A stretch of DNA of 64,000 bases from DASVHS01 sp038244815. Its GTDB lineage: Bacteria; Acidobacteriota; Thermoanaerobaculia; Gp7-AA8. The stretch covers positions 1 to 64,000 of the forward strand of contig JBBRTB010000016.1 in the NCBI GenBank assembly GCA_038244815.1. Direction: 5' to 3'. Shown in pieces: positions 51,965 to 61,349 of the stretch. How positions within the stretch are numbered: position 1 is the stretch's first letter; the number at the start of each line of letters is the position of its first letter. Position numbers and translations under genes: made by a program. Under the pieces are notes generated by a model. That model saw only the letters and a list, made by a program, of their open reading frames with translations. It did not search any database and was not told where the DNA came from.

Positions 51965-52806
51965 TGAAGAGACTCACAGGCATCGCCACGGCCCTGGCGC
52001 TGACGGTCGCAGCATCGGCACAGGCGCAGTTCGGCGACATCCTCAAAAGACTCGACCCCAGCAAGATCAAGAAAGGGGCACAAGTCGTCCATCAGGCTTC
52101 ACACGAATTCACCGAGGATGAGGAGGCGGACATCGGACGGGTCGTGGCCGCGCGCATCCTGGCGACGTATCCGATGGCAGGCAACGACAAGGTGCAGAAG
52201 TACGTGACACTGGTCGGCAACACCGTGGCGGCGTACAGCACGCGCCCCACGCTGGAGTGGCACTTCGCCGTCATCGAGGCACCCTTCGTCAACGCCTTTT
52301 CGGCGCCGGGCGGCTTCGTGTTCGTCACCACCGATGCGCTCAAGCAGATGCATTCCGAAGCGGAGCTCGCCGCCGTCCTCGGCCACGAGATCGCACACGT
52401 GACACAGAAGCACATTCTCAAAGAGGTCAAACGCGCCAACACCATCAATGCCGGAGTCGATCTGGCCAAAGCGAGCTCGGGCGGCTCGTTCCTGACCGAC
52501 GAGATGGGCGAGAAGATCGGCAAGATCGCGTACGAGAAGCTGTTCACAACCGGTCTGTCCCGCCGCGACGAGGAGGAAGCGGACACGATCGGCACCGAGA
52601 TCGCCGGCCAGGCGGGCTACAAGGCCAGCGAGTTCCTGACCTTCCTCGAGGATCTCAAGAAGCTCGAAGGCTCGAAAGAAACGAGCATGCTGACGGCGAC
52701 GCATCCGAGTCCGGACGACCGGATGAAGTACCTCCGCCCGAAGCTCAGGAACGACAACGGCGGCGTGGTCCTGGCGGAACGCTGGGTCGAGTGGACGCGG
52801 TCCTGA
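51964..52806 (+). CDS. Exported M48-family zinc metalloprotease
   Basis: 280 residues. A signal peptide (GIATALALTVAASAQAQ) is followed by an M48 domain: TLEWHFAVIEAPFVNAFSAPGGFVFVT, then HEIAH (about 141-145), the zinc site, and a third-ligand Glu in DEEEADTIG. The C-terminal ATHPSPDDRMKYL is typical of the LoiP/BepA-like branch. It degrades or assembles envelope proteins in relatives. ATG 51964 is taken over GTG 51961 because it overlaps the stop as TGATG. Confidence 0.92.
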   Translation: MKRLTGIATALALTVAASAQAQFGDILKRLDPSKIKKGAQVVHQASHEFTEDEEADIGRVVAARILATYPMAGNDKVQKYVTLVGNTVAAYSTRPTLEWHFAVIEAPFVNAFSAPGGFVFVTTDALKQMHSEAELAAVLGHEIAHVTQKHILKEVKRANTINAGVDLAKASSGGSFLTDEMGEKIGKIAYEKLFTTGLSRRDEEEADTIGTEIAGQAGYKASEFLTFLEDLKKLEGSKETSMLTATHPSPDDRMKYLRPKLRNDNGGVVLAERWVEWTRS

Positions 52807-52811
52807 TCGTC

Positions 52812-53477
52812 ATGCGCAAGACCACGCTCGCACTGATCTTTCTGTTGGCCACCGCCCTCCCCGCGGCCGCGGAGCAGGTGCGTCACACGTTTCAGTCGTC
52901 GGTCGCGCGCGGCGACGTACAGCGCGTGATCATCGATGTGCCCGCCGCGGATGTCGGCATCCGCAACGGTGCCGGCGACAAACTGGCGGTATCGGGATGG
53001 GTCTCCCGCGATCCGGACAGCGACCGCAACCGCGACAAGGAGCAACGCATCGTTGACGACACATCGGTCGTGATCGAGGTGAAGAACGGCGAGGCCACGG
53101 TCCGCCGCCAGTTCGGACCACAGGCGCAGAGCTGGCGCGCCGGCATGTTCAGCAACTACCACGTGACGGTGGAAGTGCCGCGCGGTCTGAACATCGACGT
53201 GCAGACGCGGTACGGCGACGTCACCATCGAGGGAAGCTTCGGCGACATCGACGTCGACCTGCGTGCCGGTGACATCGATGTGCGCATCCCGAAAAAGGAC
53301 GTGCGCCAGCTCAACGCCTCGGCACGCATCGGCGATGTACGTACGCGGATCGGCGACGAGATCGTGCAGCGCGAAGGGGTGTTCCCCGGCAAGACGCGAT
53401 ACGCGAACCCCGAGGGACGCACGATCGTGAACGTGCACGTGACCGCCGGCGACGTCAACGTGGATTTGACGCCGTAG
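52812..53477 (+). CDS. Exported DUF4097-like protein
   Basis: 221 residues with a clean signal peptide (ALIFLLATALPAAAEQ). The mature domain is a run of short repeats such as VQTRYGDVTIEGSFGDIDVDLRAGDIDVRI and ARIGDVRTRIGDE, a beta-helix-like pattern of the adhesin/DUF4097 type. ATG 52812 is six bases after the M48 stop. The 3' end overlaps the convergent cca gene by 23 bases. Function unknown. Confidence 0.75.
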   Translation: MRKTTLALIFLLATALPAAAEQVRHTFQSSVARGDVQRVIIDVPAADVGIRNGAGDKLAVSGWVSRDPDSDRNRDKEQRIVDDTSVVIEVKNGEATVRRQFGPQAQSWRAGMFSNYHVTVEVPRGLNIDVQTRYGDVTIEGSFGDIDVDLRAGDIDVRIPKKDVRQLNASARIGDVRTRIGDEIVQREGVFPGKTRYANPEGRTIVNVHVTAGDVNVDLTP

Positions 53478-54501
53478 CCACGAAGCGCCTGGCCTCCTCT
53501 TTCGTCTTCACCTGGCCACGGATCTGCGCCTCGAGAAGTGCGCGCTTGCGCCGGCCCAGCTCCGGTCCTTCCTCGATGCCCATCTCTTCACCGGTGAGGA
53601 GAGTGCGAATGCCGAAGTCCGGCATCGTCACCCGGTCATCGCGGCCGAGGGCGCGAAGAACGGCCGGGAGTTGCCGCGCCACGAGCTCGCCGGAGTCATA
53701 CAACGGCACGCGCAAGTCATCGCTCATCGCCAGCAATGACTGGAGAGCGGTGACCTCGCGCAGGAGCTCCGCGCTCCATCGCCATCGTTTCGCATATTGC
53801 TTGGGATGAGCGACGAGCAGCGCGTATGCGCCTGCCAGCGACACATCGTCCGTCGGCGCGGCCTGGAGCTCCCGCCCGAAGAGGGGAAGGTCGAGGCCCG
53901 TGGAGCGCAGCAGCGAAACGGCCTGGCGGAACCTTCCGGCCGAGAGAATGATCGACAACTCGAACGTGATGCGCTCGGCGGCGACGGCGGTGAGCAGCGA
54001 GGCTCGGGTTCGGATCGCATCCACCGTGGACAGATCGATCTCGAATGCGTAGCGCACCGCCATCCGCACGGCCTTGAGGCAGCGCAGCGGGTCGTCGTCG
54101 AAGTTCTCCGCGGCAATCATGCGCACCACGCCGTCGCGCAGGTCGTCCCGGCCGCCGTGCGGATCGAGCAGCGTGCCGTCACGCAGCGATACGGCCATGG
54201 CGTTGACGGTGAAGTCGCGCCTGGCCAGGTCCGCCCCGATGTCGTGATCGAGGATCTCCGCGAAGTCGTAGACACGGTCACCCTCGACGACACGCCATGC
54301 GCTGAGGTGTTCGCCCGTGCCCAGCCGGATCACACGCCGGCTGATCGACTCCGCGCAGCGGCGCGGGTCGTCGCAGGCGATGTCGGCATCCGCGGGCTCG
54401 AGGTCCAGCAGCAGGTCGCGGACCGCACCGCCGACGACATAGCAATCCGGGGGGAGCGACGCCAGTCTGGTGAATCGTCGCACCAGCTCGTCACGCAACA
54501 T
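53455..54501 (-). CDS. cca: CCA-adding/tRNA nucleotidyltransferase-family protein
   Basis: 348 residues. YVVGGAVRDLLLDLEPADADIA carries the class II nucleotidyltransferase Gly-Gly and Asp-x-Asp. RRDFTVNAMAVSL and DPLRCLKAVRMAVRYAFEID are the Arg-binding and neck motifs. It is shorter than typical Cca and could be an A-adding or CC-adding enzyme; there is no HD domain. Its ATG overlaps the FAH gene by 11 bases. Confidence 0.88.
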   Translation of the reverse strand: MLRDELVRRFTRLASLPPDCYVVGGAVRDLLLDLEPADADIACDDPRRCAESISRRVIRLGTGEHLSAWRVVEGDRVYDFAEILDHDIGADLARRDFTVNAMAVSLRDGTLLDPHGGRDDLRDGVVRMIAAENFDDDPLRCLKAVRMAVRYAFEIDLSTVDAIRTRASLLTAVAAERITFELSIILSAGRFRQAVSLLRSTGLDLPLFGRELQAAPTDDVSLAGAYALLVAHPKQYAKRWRWSAELLREVTALQSLLAMSDDLRVPLYDSGELVARQLPAVLRALGRDDRVTMPDFGIRTLLTGEEMGIEEGPELGRRKRALLEAQIRGQVKTKEEARRFVATASNPR

Positions 54502-55150
54502 GATTGCGCAACGTGCCGATACCCTCGATCTCCACTTCCACTTCGTCGCCTTCGCCGAGCGGGCCCACGCCGGCCGGCGTTCCGGTGCAGATCACGTCGC
54601 CGGGGAGAAGGGTCATGACCGAGGAGATGAACTCGATGAGGAAGTCGCACTTGAAGATCATGTCGCGCGTGTTGCCATTCTGCTTGACCTCGCCGTTGAC
54701 GCGCGTGATGAGACTGAGTGCCGAAGGATCGAGGTCGGTCTCGATTTCCGGCCCGATCGGGCAGAAGGTGTCGAAGCTCTTGGCGCGCGTGAACTGCACG
54801 TCCTTCTTCTGCAGATCGCGCGCGGTCACGTCGTTGGCGCACGTGAATCCGAGGACGAAGTTGCGCCACTGGGCCCTGGGGACGTTGCGGGCGCGCTTGC
54901 CCATGACGATGGCCAGCTCGCCCTCGTAGTCGACGCGCTGCGATTGCGGCGGACGGACGATCGTTCCGCCGGGCGGAAGAATGGAAGTGGGCGGCTTGAG
55001 GAAGATGATCGGCTCGCTGGGAGCGTCGTTGCCGAGCTCTCTGGCATGCTCTGCGTAATTCCGGCCCACGCAGACGATCTTGCTCGGGGCCACGACCGCG
55101 GCCGGATCGGCCGGAGTGGACGCTTCATCGACGAAACGCGCCAGCTTCAT
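54491..55150 (-). CDS. Fumarylacetoacetate hydrolase-family protein
   Basis: 219 residues. VCVGRNYAEHARELGN, EPIIFLKPPTSI, VDYEGELAIVMGKRA and TGTPAGVGPLGEGDEVEVEIEGIG are the family's blocks, with the metal Glu/Asp ligands in YEGEL. Relatives are acylpyruvases, oxaloacetate decarboxylases or isomerases; the substrate is not evident. ATG 55150 fits a TAACGT -10 box 7 bases away; ATG 55153 is an alternative. Divergent from hpt. Confidence 0.88.
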   Translation of the reverse strand: MKLARFVDEASTPADPAAVVAPSKIVCVGRNYAEHARELGNDAPSEPIIFLKPPTSILPPGGTIVRPPQSQRVDYEGELAIVMGKRARNVPRAQWRNFVLGFTCANDVTARDLQKKDVQFTRAKSFDTFCPIGPEIETDLDPSALSLITRVNGEVKQNGNTRDMIFKCDFLIEFISSVMTLLPGDVICTGTPAGVGPLGEGDEVEVEIEGIGTLRNHVA

Positions 55151-55157
55151 CATGCCT

Positions 55158-55167
55158 ACGTTATCAT
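55158..55167. promoter_or_regulatory. Overlapping divergent -10 boxes of the FAH-family gene and hpt
   Basis: TATCAT (55162-55167, plus) is 9 bases before the hpt ATG, and TAACGT on the minus strand (55158-55163) is 7 bases before the FAH ATG 55150. The two boxes share two bases, so RNA polymerase could serve only one gene at a time. Confidence 0.4.
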
Positions 55168-55176
55168 TCGCGGCCG

Positions 55177-55695
55177 ATGGCACAGACGACATTGTTCTCG
55201 CGCGACGAGATCCAGACGCGCGTCGCCGAGATGGCCAAGCAGATCAGCGGCGATTTCGGCGACGGCTCCGAGCTCATCGCGCTCTGCGTCCTCAAGGGTG
55301 CGGTCTTCTTCTGCACCGACCTCGTCCGCAACATGTCCATCGACGTAGCGCTCGACTTCATCCAGATCTCCAGCTACGGAAACCAGAAATACTCCTCCGG
55401 CGTGGTGACGATCCTCAAAGAACCGCAACTGGACATGCGCGGCAAGTCCGTGCTCATCGTCGAAGACATCATCGACAGCGGCCTGTCCATGCGCGAGGTG
55501 TTCAACTACATCGAGAGCCGCGGCGCTGCGAAAGTGAAGACAGCGACCTTCCTGGATAAGCCCAAAGCCCGCAGGGTGCCGTTCAACGCCGACTACGTCG
55601 GCTTCTCGATCGAGCCGCAGTTCGTCGTCGGCTACGGCCTCGACTTCGCCGAGAAGTACCGCAACATCCCCGAGGTGCAGGTGCTGTCGGACTGA
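55177..55695 (+). CDS. hpt: Hypoxanthine phosphoribosyltransferase
   Basis: 172 residues. The PRPP loop is VLIVEDIIDSGLSM; LIALCVLKGAVFFCTDLVRNM and the C-terminal PQFVVGYGLDFAEKYRNIPEV are typical. It salvages hypoxanthine and guanine. Start immediately follows a divergent promoter. Confidence 0.96.
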   Translation: MAQTTLFSRDEIQTRVAEMAKQISGDFGDGSELIALCVLKGAVFFCTDLVRNMSIDVALDFIQISSYGNQKYSSGVVTILKEPQLDMRGKSVLIVEDIIDSGLSMREVFNYIESRGAAKVKTATFLDKPKARRVPFNADYVGFSIEPQFVVGYGLDFAEKYRNIPEVQVLSD

Positions 55696-55725
55696 GCCTT
55701 CCCGTCCGGCATTCCGGGCGGCCCT

Positions 55726-56553
55726 TCAGGATGAGATGCGGCCGCTGGCGAGCAGCACGATCATCAGCAGCCCCAGCGCGTACCGGTAGTAGATGAACAC
55801 CGACGTCGTATGCGTGCGCAGGTAGCGGATCAGGAACCAGATCGACGCGTAGCCGGAGATGAATGCCACGGCGATGGCGACGATAATCGGCGTCCATCCC
55901 AGCGCCGCCAGATGGGCGCGCTCGTGAACGAGCTCCAGCATGCCCGCGCCGCCGACGGCGGGAATGCTCAGCAGAAACGAGTAACGCGCGGCCGTCGGGC
56001 GATCGATCTTCCGGAACAGCGCAGCCATGATCGTCGAGCCACTGCGCGAGGAGCCGGGGATCAGCGCCAGACACTGGCCGAGACCGATGGCCACGCCGTC
56101 GGGCACGCGCATGGCGTCGAAGCCCTTCAACTCTTTTCGCCTGACATACAGCTCGGCCAGCTGCAGCAGGACCGCCACCACGATCACCATCACCGTGATC
56201 ACCCACAGCCCGCGAAACACCGACTCGACGTACTTCTTCAGCAGCAGCCCCAGAACGACGATGGGAATCGTGCCGATGACGACCAGCCAGGCCTCGCGTG
56301 AATCGGTGTCGGTGAGCGGGTGCCGGTTCACCAGTCCGCGGAAGAACCCGGCCACGAGCCGGATGATGTCACCCCGGAAATAGATGATCGCCGCGAACCA
56401 GGTCCCGAACTGGATGACCGCCGACGCCGCCGCGCCGGGATCGCCCCAGCCCAGAAGCACCGGAATGATCTCGAGATGAGCGGTGGATGAAACGGGGATG
56501 AATTCTGTCAGGCCCTGGACCAGACCGAGAACAATCGCTTGGATGATGGACAT
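55726..56553 (-). CDS. uppP: Undecaprenyl-diphosphatase (BacA type)
   Basis: 275 residues, about eight helices. GLTEFIPVSSTAHLEI holds the Glu-rich active-site motif and LIPGSSRSGSTI the second (Ser-Arg) motif. It recycles the lipid carrier of wall synthesis by removing one phosphate outside the membrane. It follows the RNase J gene by 22 bases on the same strand. Confidence 0.97.
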   Translation of the reverse strand: MSIIQAIVLGLVQGLTEFIPVSSTAHLEIIPVLLGWGDPGAAASAVIQFGTWFAAIIYFRGDIIRLVAGFFRGLVNRHPLTDTDSREAWLVVIGTIPIVVLGLLLKKYVESVFRGLWVITVMVIVVAVLLQLAELYVRRKELKGFDAMRVPDGVAIGLGQCLALIPGSSRSGSTIMAALFRKIDRPTAARYSFLLSIPAVGGAGMLELVHERAHLAALGWTPIIVAIAVAFISGYASIWFLIRYLRTHTTSVFIYYRYALGLLMIVLLASGRISS

Positions 56554-56575
56554 AGTAAATCCGAGATTCAGCCTC

Positions 56576-58252
56576 TCACATCTCCCAGATGACCGGCAGG
56601 ATCAGCGGACGCCGTCCCATGGTCTTGCGGAAGTACCGCTTGAGCAGCGTCCGCATTTTCTCCTGAAGCACGTCGGAGTCGCGCAACCCGTCGGTGGCAC
56701 TTTCGGTAAGCATGCCAACAAGCTGCCGGCGCACTTCGTCCAGCACGTCCTGACTGGCGTCGACATGAACGAGGCCACGGGTGATGATCTCGGGGTCGCG
56801 GATCAGTCGTCCGCTCGAATCGATGGCGACGACGACGATGACGAAGCCATCCTCGGCCAGATGCTGGCGGTCGCGGACTACCACTTCCGGCACTTCCTCG
56901 GACTCCGCGTCGATAAAGACCTTGCCGTTCGCCACGCGCTCCTCGAGCACGCGCACCTCGCCGGCGTCGATCTCCGCGACCTGCCCGTTGGTGATGACCA
57001 CGCCGTGGGGCACGCCGACCGACTGGCCGAGACGGGCGTGATGAATGAGATGCCGCAGGGTGCCGTGAATGGGAACCAGGAACCTGGGCCTGGTCAGATT
57101 GAGCATCAGCTTCAGCTCCTCTTCGCAGGCGTGACCGGAGACATGCACGTCGGGATGCTCGTGCGAGATCACCTCGGCACCGCGCCGGTAGAGATTGTCG
57201 ATGACGTGGGCGATGGCCCGCTCGTTCCCGGGAATCGTGCGCGCGGAGATCACCACCGTGTCCCCTTCCCCGATGACGATCTGCTTGTGCTCGCCGATGG
57301 CCATCCGCGATAACGCCGACGCCGGCTCGCCCTGTGTGCCTGTGGTCATGATGACCAGTTTTCGGGGCTCGAGATCGGCCGAGCTGGCGCGCGCCTCGCG
57401 CGGGAACCTCAGGTAGCCGAGTCGCTCCGCGGTCTCGATGTTGTCGACGAGCGAGCGTCCGATCAGGAGAACCTTGCGGTTGTGCCGCCGTGCCGTGTCG
57501 ATGACTTGCTGGACGCGGTGAATGTGCGACGCGAACGTGGTGGCGATGATGCGCCCATTGGCGTTCGCAAAAATCCGGTCGAGGGCGCCCCCGACGGTGC
57601 GCTCGGACGGGCAATGTCCGGCCACGAGGGCATTCGTCGAGTCGCTCATCAGCGCCAGCACCCCGCGCTCACCGTATTCGGCAAACCTGGCGATGTCGGT
57701 TGGTTTGGCATCGATCGGCGTGTGATCGATCTTGAAGTCGCCCGTGTGGACGATCGTGCCCGCCGGCGTGGTGATGGCCAGGCCGATAGCGTCGACGATC
57801 GAATGCGTGACACGGATGGCTTCGATGCGGAACGGCCCCGTCTCGACGACTTCACGCGGCATGATCTCGCGCAGGTCGATGCCTTCGATGCCGAACTCCT
57901 CGAGCTTGTCGCGCACGAAGCCGAGCGTCAGCGGCATTCCGTAGACCGGCAGCGGAACACGCTCCACGAGGAACGGCAACGCCCCGATATGGTCCTCGTG
58001 ACCGTGGGTCAGAAAAACGGCCCGGAACTTCACGGCGTTGTCGTAGATGTACGACATGTCCGGCACGATCACATCGACGCCGAGCGTGGCCGAGTCGGGG
58101 AACATCATGCCGCAGTCGACGACGATGGCTTCGCCGCCGTACTCGTAGATCATGCAGTTCATGCCGATCTCGCCGAGTCCGCCTAACGGGATGATTCTCA
58201 GAGGCGCCGGTTTGCCGGGTTGCCCGGTTTCTTGTGTGTAGGAATCCGACAT
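56576..58252 (-). CDS. rnj: Ribonuclease J
   Basis: 558 residues. The metallo-beta-lactamase domain has FLTHGHEDHIGALP (zinc ligands), IVVDCGMMFPD and HTGDFKIDHTP. A beta-CASP domain follows with SDSTNAL, ATTFASHIHRVQQVIDTA and STGTQGEP-like VIMTTGTQGEPASAL. The C-terminal domain ends RPLILPVIWEM. It degrades and processes mRNA with 5'-exo and endo activity. ATG 58252 starts a short Gln/Pro linker before the conserved domain; the frame is open to 58309 through a repeated CCGGCAACC region. Confidence 0.95.
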   Translation of the reverse strand: MSDSYTQETGQPGKPAPLRIIPLGGLGEIGMNCMIYEYGGEAIVVDCGMMFPDSATLGVDVIVPDMSYIYDNAVKFRAVFLTHGHEDHIGALPFLVERVPLPVYGMPLTLGFVRDKLEEFGIEGIDLREIMPREVVETGPFRIEAIRVTHSIVDAIGLAITTPAGTIVHTGDFKIDHTPIDAKPTDIARFAEYGERGVLALMSDSTNALVAGHCPSERTVGGALDRIFANANGRIIATTFASHIHRVQQVIDTARRHNRKVLLIGRSLVDNIETAERLGYLRFPREARASSADLEPRKLVIMTTGTQGEPASALSRMAIGEHKQIVIGEGDTVVISARTIPGNERAIAHVIDNLYRRGAEVISHEHPDVHVSGHACEEELKLMLNLTRPRFLVPIHGTLRHLIHHARLGQSVGVPHGVVITNGQVAEIDAGEVRVLEERVANGKVFIDAESEEVPEVVVRDRQHLAEDGFVIVVVAIDSSGRLIRDPEIITRGLVHVDASQDVLDEVRRQLVGMLTESATDGLRDSDVLQEKMRTLLKRYFRKTMGRRPLILPVIWEM

Positions 58253-58305
58253 TGTCTTAGACCCGGCTACCCGGCAACCCGATAACCCGGCAACCCGTTC
58301 ACGCA
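58203..58305. repeat. Short degenerate repeats around the RNase J start
   Basis: Units like ACCCGGCAACCCG occur at about 58261-58296 (four imperfect copies) and, inverted, at 58206-58230 inside the first codons of the RNase J gene. The N-terminal Gln-Pro-Gly-Lys-Pro linker is encoded by this sequence. Confidence 0.45.
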
Positions 58306-58313
58306 GCAACCGG

Positions 58314-59606
58314 TCACGGATAGATCCGGTTCAACATGCGCGGATACGGAATGGTCTCGCGCAAGTGTGGCACGCCGCTCACCCACGCCACCATGCGCTC
58401 GATACCCATCCCGAATCCAGAGTGCGGGAAGGTGCCGTACTTGCGAACATCGAGATACCACTGGAATTTGTCGATGGGCAGGTTGTGGTCCTTGATGCGC
58501 TGGAGCAGCAGATCGTGATCGTGAATGCGCTGGGAGCCGCCGATGATCTCGCCGTAGCCCTCGGGCGCGATCATGTCCAGACCGAGAACCACATCCGGAT
58601 CCTTCGGATCGGGCTGCATGTAGAACGCTTTGATCGAGGTCGGATAGCGCGAGATCATCACGGGCCGGTCGAATGAATTCGCGATGACCGTCTCCTCGTC
58701 GCCGCCGAAGTCGTCACCGAAGCTGACGTTCATGCCCTTCGTCTTCAGGAGCTCGATGGCTTCGCGATAGGTGATGCGCGGGAACGGCTTCTTCACGTTC
58801 TCCAGCTTCGTCACGTCGCGCTCGAGCGTCTTCAGCTCTTCCTGGCAGCGATCGAGCGCGCGCCCGACCAGATATTCGACGAAGTCCTCGGCCAGTCTCT
58901 CGAGACCGTCGAACTCGAGAAAGGCCACCTCGGGCTCGACCATCCAGAACTCCATGAGGTGCCGCCGCGTCTTCGATTTCTCGGCGCGGAACGTCGGCCC
59001 GAAGCAGTAGACGCGTCCGAACGCCGCGGCCGCGGGCTCGAGATAAAGCTGACCCGATTGCGACAGGTAGGCCTTCTCGCCGAAATAATCGGTCTCGAAG
59101 AGCGTGGACGTTCCCTCCGCTGCATTCGCGGTGAGGATCGGCGAGTCGATCAGGACGAAGTCGCGGTCGTAGAAGAAATCGCGGATGCCCTTCTCGATCT
59201 CATTGCGCACGCGCAGCACGGCGTACTGCTTCGAGGAGCGCAGCCAGAGATGCCGCAGGTCCATGAGGAACGCCGTGCCGTGCTCTTTGGGCGTGATCGG
59301 ATAGTCCTGGGCCAGCTGCATGACCTGGAACGACTCGACGCCGAGCTCCACCCCGCCCGGCGCGCGCTGCTCGGCACGCACGGTCCCGGTGACGCGCACG
59401 CTCGACTCCTGCGTCACTTCCTCGGCGGCCTTCCACGTCTCCTCGGAGACCTCCTTCCGGAAGACCACGCACTGCAGGTAGCCGCTGCCGTCGCGGATGA
59501 TCGGAAACTGCAGCTTCCCCGAGCTGCGCTTGTTGTAAAGCCAGCCGTCGATGGTGACCGTTTCGCCGATGTGCTGCGGGAGCTCCTTGATGCGGACAGA
59601 GGACAT
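58314..59606 (-). CDS. asnS: Asparagine-tRNA ligase
   Basis: 430 residues. The OB-fold anticodon domain has VTIDGWLYNKRSSGKLQFPIIRDGSG. The class II core includes DSPILTANAAEGTSTLFETDYFGEKAYLSQSGQLYLE, FGPTFRAEKSKTRRHLMEFWMVEPE and the motif 3 GFGMGIERMVAW. The enzyme charges tRNA-Asn directly. ATG 59606 has TATAAT 10 bases upstream. Confidence 0.97.
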   Translation of the reverse strand: MSSVRIKELPQHIGETVTIDGWLYNKRSSGKLQFPIIRDGSGYLQCVVFRKEVSEETWKAAEEVTQESSVRVTGTVRAEQRAPGGVELGVESFQVMQLAQDYPITPKEHGTAFLMDLRHLWLRSSKQYAVLRVRNEIEKGIRDFFYDRDFVLIDSPILTANAAEGTSTLFETDYFGEKAYLSQSGQLYLEPAAAAFGRVYCFGPTFRAEKSKTRRHLMEFWMVEPEVAFLEFDGLERLAEDFVEYLVGRALDRCQEELKTLERDVTKLENVKKPFPRITYREAIELLKTKGMNVSFGDDFGGDEETVIANSFDRPVMISRYPTSIKAFYMQPDPKDPDVVLGLDMIAPEGYGEIIGGSQRIHDHDLLLQRIKDHNLPIDKFQWYLDVRKYGTFPHSGFGMGIERMVAWVSGVPHLRETIPYPRMLNRIYP

Positions 59607-59616
59607 AAGGCGGCGG

Positions 59617-59622
59617 ATTATA
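59617..59622 (-). promoter_or_regulatory. -10 box (perfect TATAAT) for asnS
   Basis: Perfect consensus on the minus strand, 10 bases before the asnS ATG and with no Shine-Dalgarno sequence between. Confidence 0.6.
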
Positions 59623-59641
59623 GCGGCCCTCATTCCGCGCG

Positions 59642-61339
59642 TTACAGCCGCTCGATCGACACAGCGATGTCCTGCGCCTGGGTATCGACCTCGGCGAGCT
59701 TCGACGCGAACCGCTCGATCTTCTCCGACTCGGTCGCGTAGAAGCGCTGATACGGCTCGAGGGCGGAGCTGATCCCACGGACCATACGGTCGATCTCCGT
59801 CGTCGACTCACGAACCAGCGACTCGCCCATCGTCGTCCGCAGCTCGTTGATCCGGTGCTTGAACTCGGTCTTGGCCTTGCTGCGCTTGTACGGAAGGATG
59901 AGGAAACTCGTCACCAGCAGCATCGTCGCCGCGGTCAGTCCGGTGACGTCGAGGGCCATGCTGCTGACCGCGGAGGTGATGATGTAGCCGAGCCCCAGCG
60001 CGCCGGCACCGAGGCCGAACGACTGGATGACGGCGCGGATGGCGTTGTCGATGATGCGGCGGCTCTCGATGTTGACGTCGTACGAGGCCAGGCGCTGCTC
60101 GGCCTGCTTGCGCATGCGCGAGTAGACCTCCTCGCGGTTGTAGGCGAACTCCCGGCCGACGCGTCCGATCACGTCGCGGTCGCGGGCGTCGCGCGTGGCC
60201 TCGCGGTGAAACTCCTCGACCGTGGAGTTCCAGAGCTTCATGTTCTCGCGGATGAGCCAGTCCACCGACTCCTGGATCGTGGCGTCGATGCTGCCCTTGA
60301 ATCCCTGGAAGACCTGGCGGTCGAACTCTTCACGGAAGCGCAGGCTGTCGCGCAGCAGCATCACGTGCTGGATGCGCACGTAGCGGTCGAGGAAATCGAC
60401 GCCGCGGCGCTCGAGATCCATCATCAGATTGTCGACCCTGGCCACGAACTGCCTGAAGTTGCTCTCCAGATCGCCGCGGGCCCTGTCCAGCTGCGCGGTG
60501 ATCGACTCGACGCGGGTCTTGTCCGCCTCGAGCAACTGGCGCCGCGAGTCGATGACGATGAACTGCTTCTTCGACAGACTGGCGATCGTCTCGAGCGGCG
60601 CCTCCAGCTTGAGCCGCACCCGCTCCTTCTCCGACAGCACCTGGAACATGTAGTGCTCGAGCTCATCGAAGCCCCGCCGCGTCTTGGCACTGACGGGATA
60701 GATGACCGGATCGAATCCGAAGATGCCGCGGATGTTCGTATTCAGGTACTCGAGCACCTGGGCGATCTCGGCGTCTTCCTTCGTGTCGACCTTGTTGAGG
60801 ACGAAGACGACCTTCTTGCCCCACTCCCGGATGTACTCGAGGAACTTGCGCTCCGACTCGGACAGCGGCCGGTCGATCGACGTCACGAACAGCACCAGGT
60901 CCGCGCGCGGGATGTAGTCCTCCGTGATCTCCTGATGGCGGGCCACGATCGAGTTCGTGCCCGGCGTATCGACGAGCGTGATGTTGCGGAGGAAGTCGAT
61001 CGGGTAAAACTGCTCGACCACAAAATCGGAGATCTGCCGGAGCGTCTGGGTCTCCCCGAAGCGAAGCAGCGAGATGCGGTCGTCGACCGGAACCGGCCCT
61101 TCCACACGCAGCTTCGCGCCGAAGAGCGCGTTGATGAGCGACGACTTGCCGGCGTTGAACTCGCCGACGATGACGATCGTGAAGAGATCCTCCAGCGTCG
61201 CCAGGAGATCATCGACGCGGCCACGCTCGACGGCCTGCTCGCGGTCGAGCGTCTCCCGGAGCTGAACGAGGAGCTGCCCCTCGCGCCTCACCAGCGCCTG
61301 CACCTGCGGATCGACGACGGTATCGAAGATTCCCGGCAT
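59642..61339 (-). CDS. Dynamin-like GTPase
   Basis: 565 residues. G1 is GEFNAGKSS (59-67), the switch Thr lies within PVPVDDRIS, G3 is DTPG (124-127) and G4 NKVD (182-185). A long coiled-coil stalk covers about 265-400. Two hydrophobic segments (about 450-500: LGLGYIITSAVSSMALD, ATMLLVTSFLILPY) form the membrane paddle, then a second helix bundle follows. It probably remodels or stabilises membranes. A single gene, not the usual tandem pair. Confidence 0.9.
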   Translation of the reverse strand: MPGIFDTVVDPQVQALVRREGQLLVQLRETLDREQAVERGRVDDLLATLEDLFTIVIVGEFNAGKSSLINALFGAKLRVEGPVPVDDRISLLRFGETQTLRQISDFVVEQFYPIDFLRNITLVDTPGTNSIVARHQEITEDYIPRADLVLFVTSIDRPLSESERKFLEYIREWGKKVVFVLNKVDTKEDAEIAQVLEYLNTNIRGIFGFDPVIYPVSAKTRRGFDELEHYMFQVLSEKERVRLKLEAPLETIASLSKKQFIVIDSRRQLLEADKTRVESITAQLDRARGDLESNFRQFVARVDNLMMDLERRGVDFLDRYVRIQHVMLLRDSLRFREEFDRQVFQGFKGSIDATIQESVDWLIRENMKLWNSTVEEFHREATRDARDRDVIGRVGREFAYNREEVYSRMRKQAEQRLASYDVNIESRRIIDNAIRAVIQSFGLGAGALGLGYIITSAVSSMALDVTGLTAATMLLVTSFLILPYKRSKAKTEFKHRINELRTTMGESLVRESTTEIDRMVRGISSALEPYQRFYATESEKIERFASKLAEVDTQAQDIAVSIERL

Positions 61340-61349
61340 GGCTATGCGA

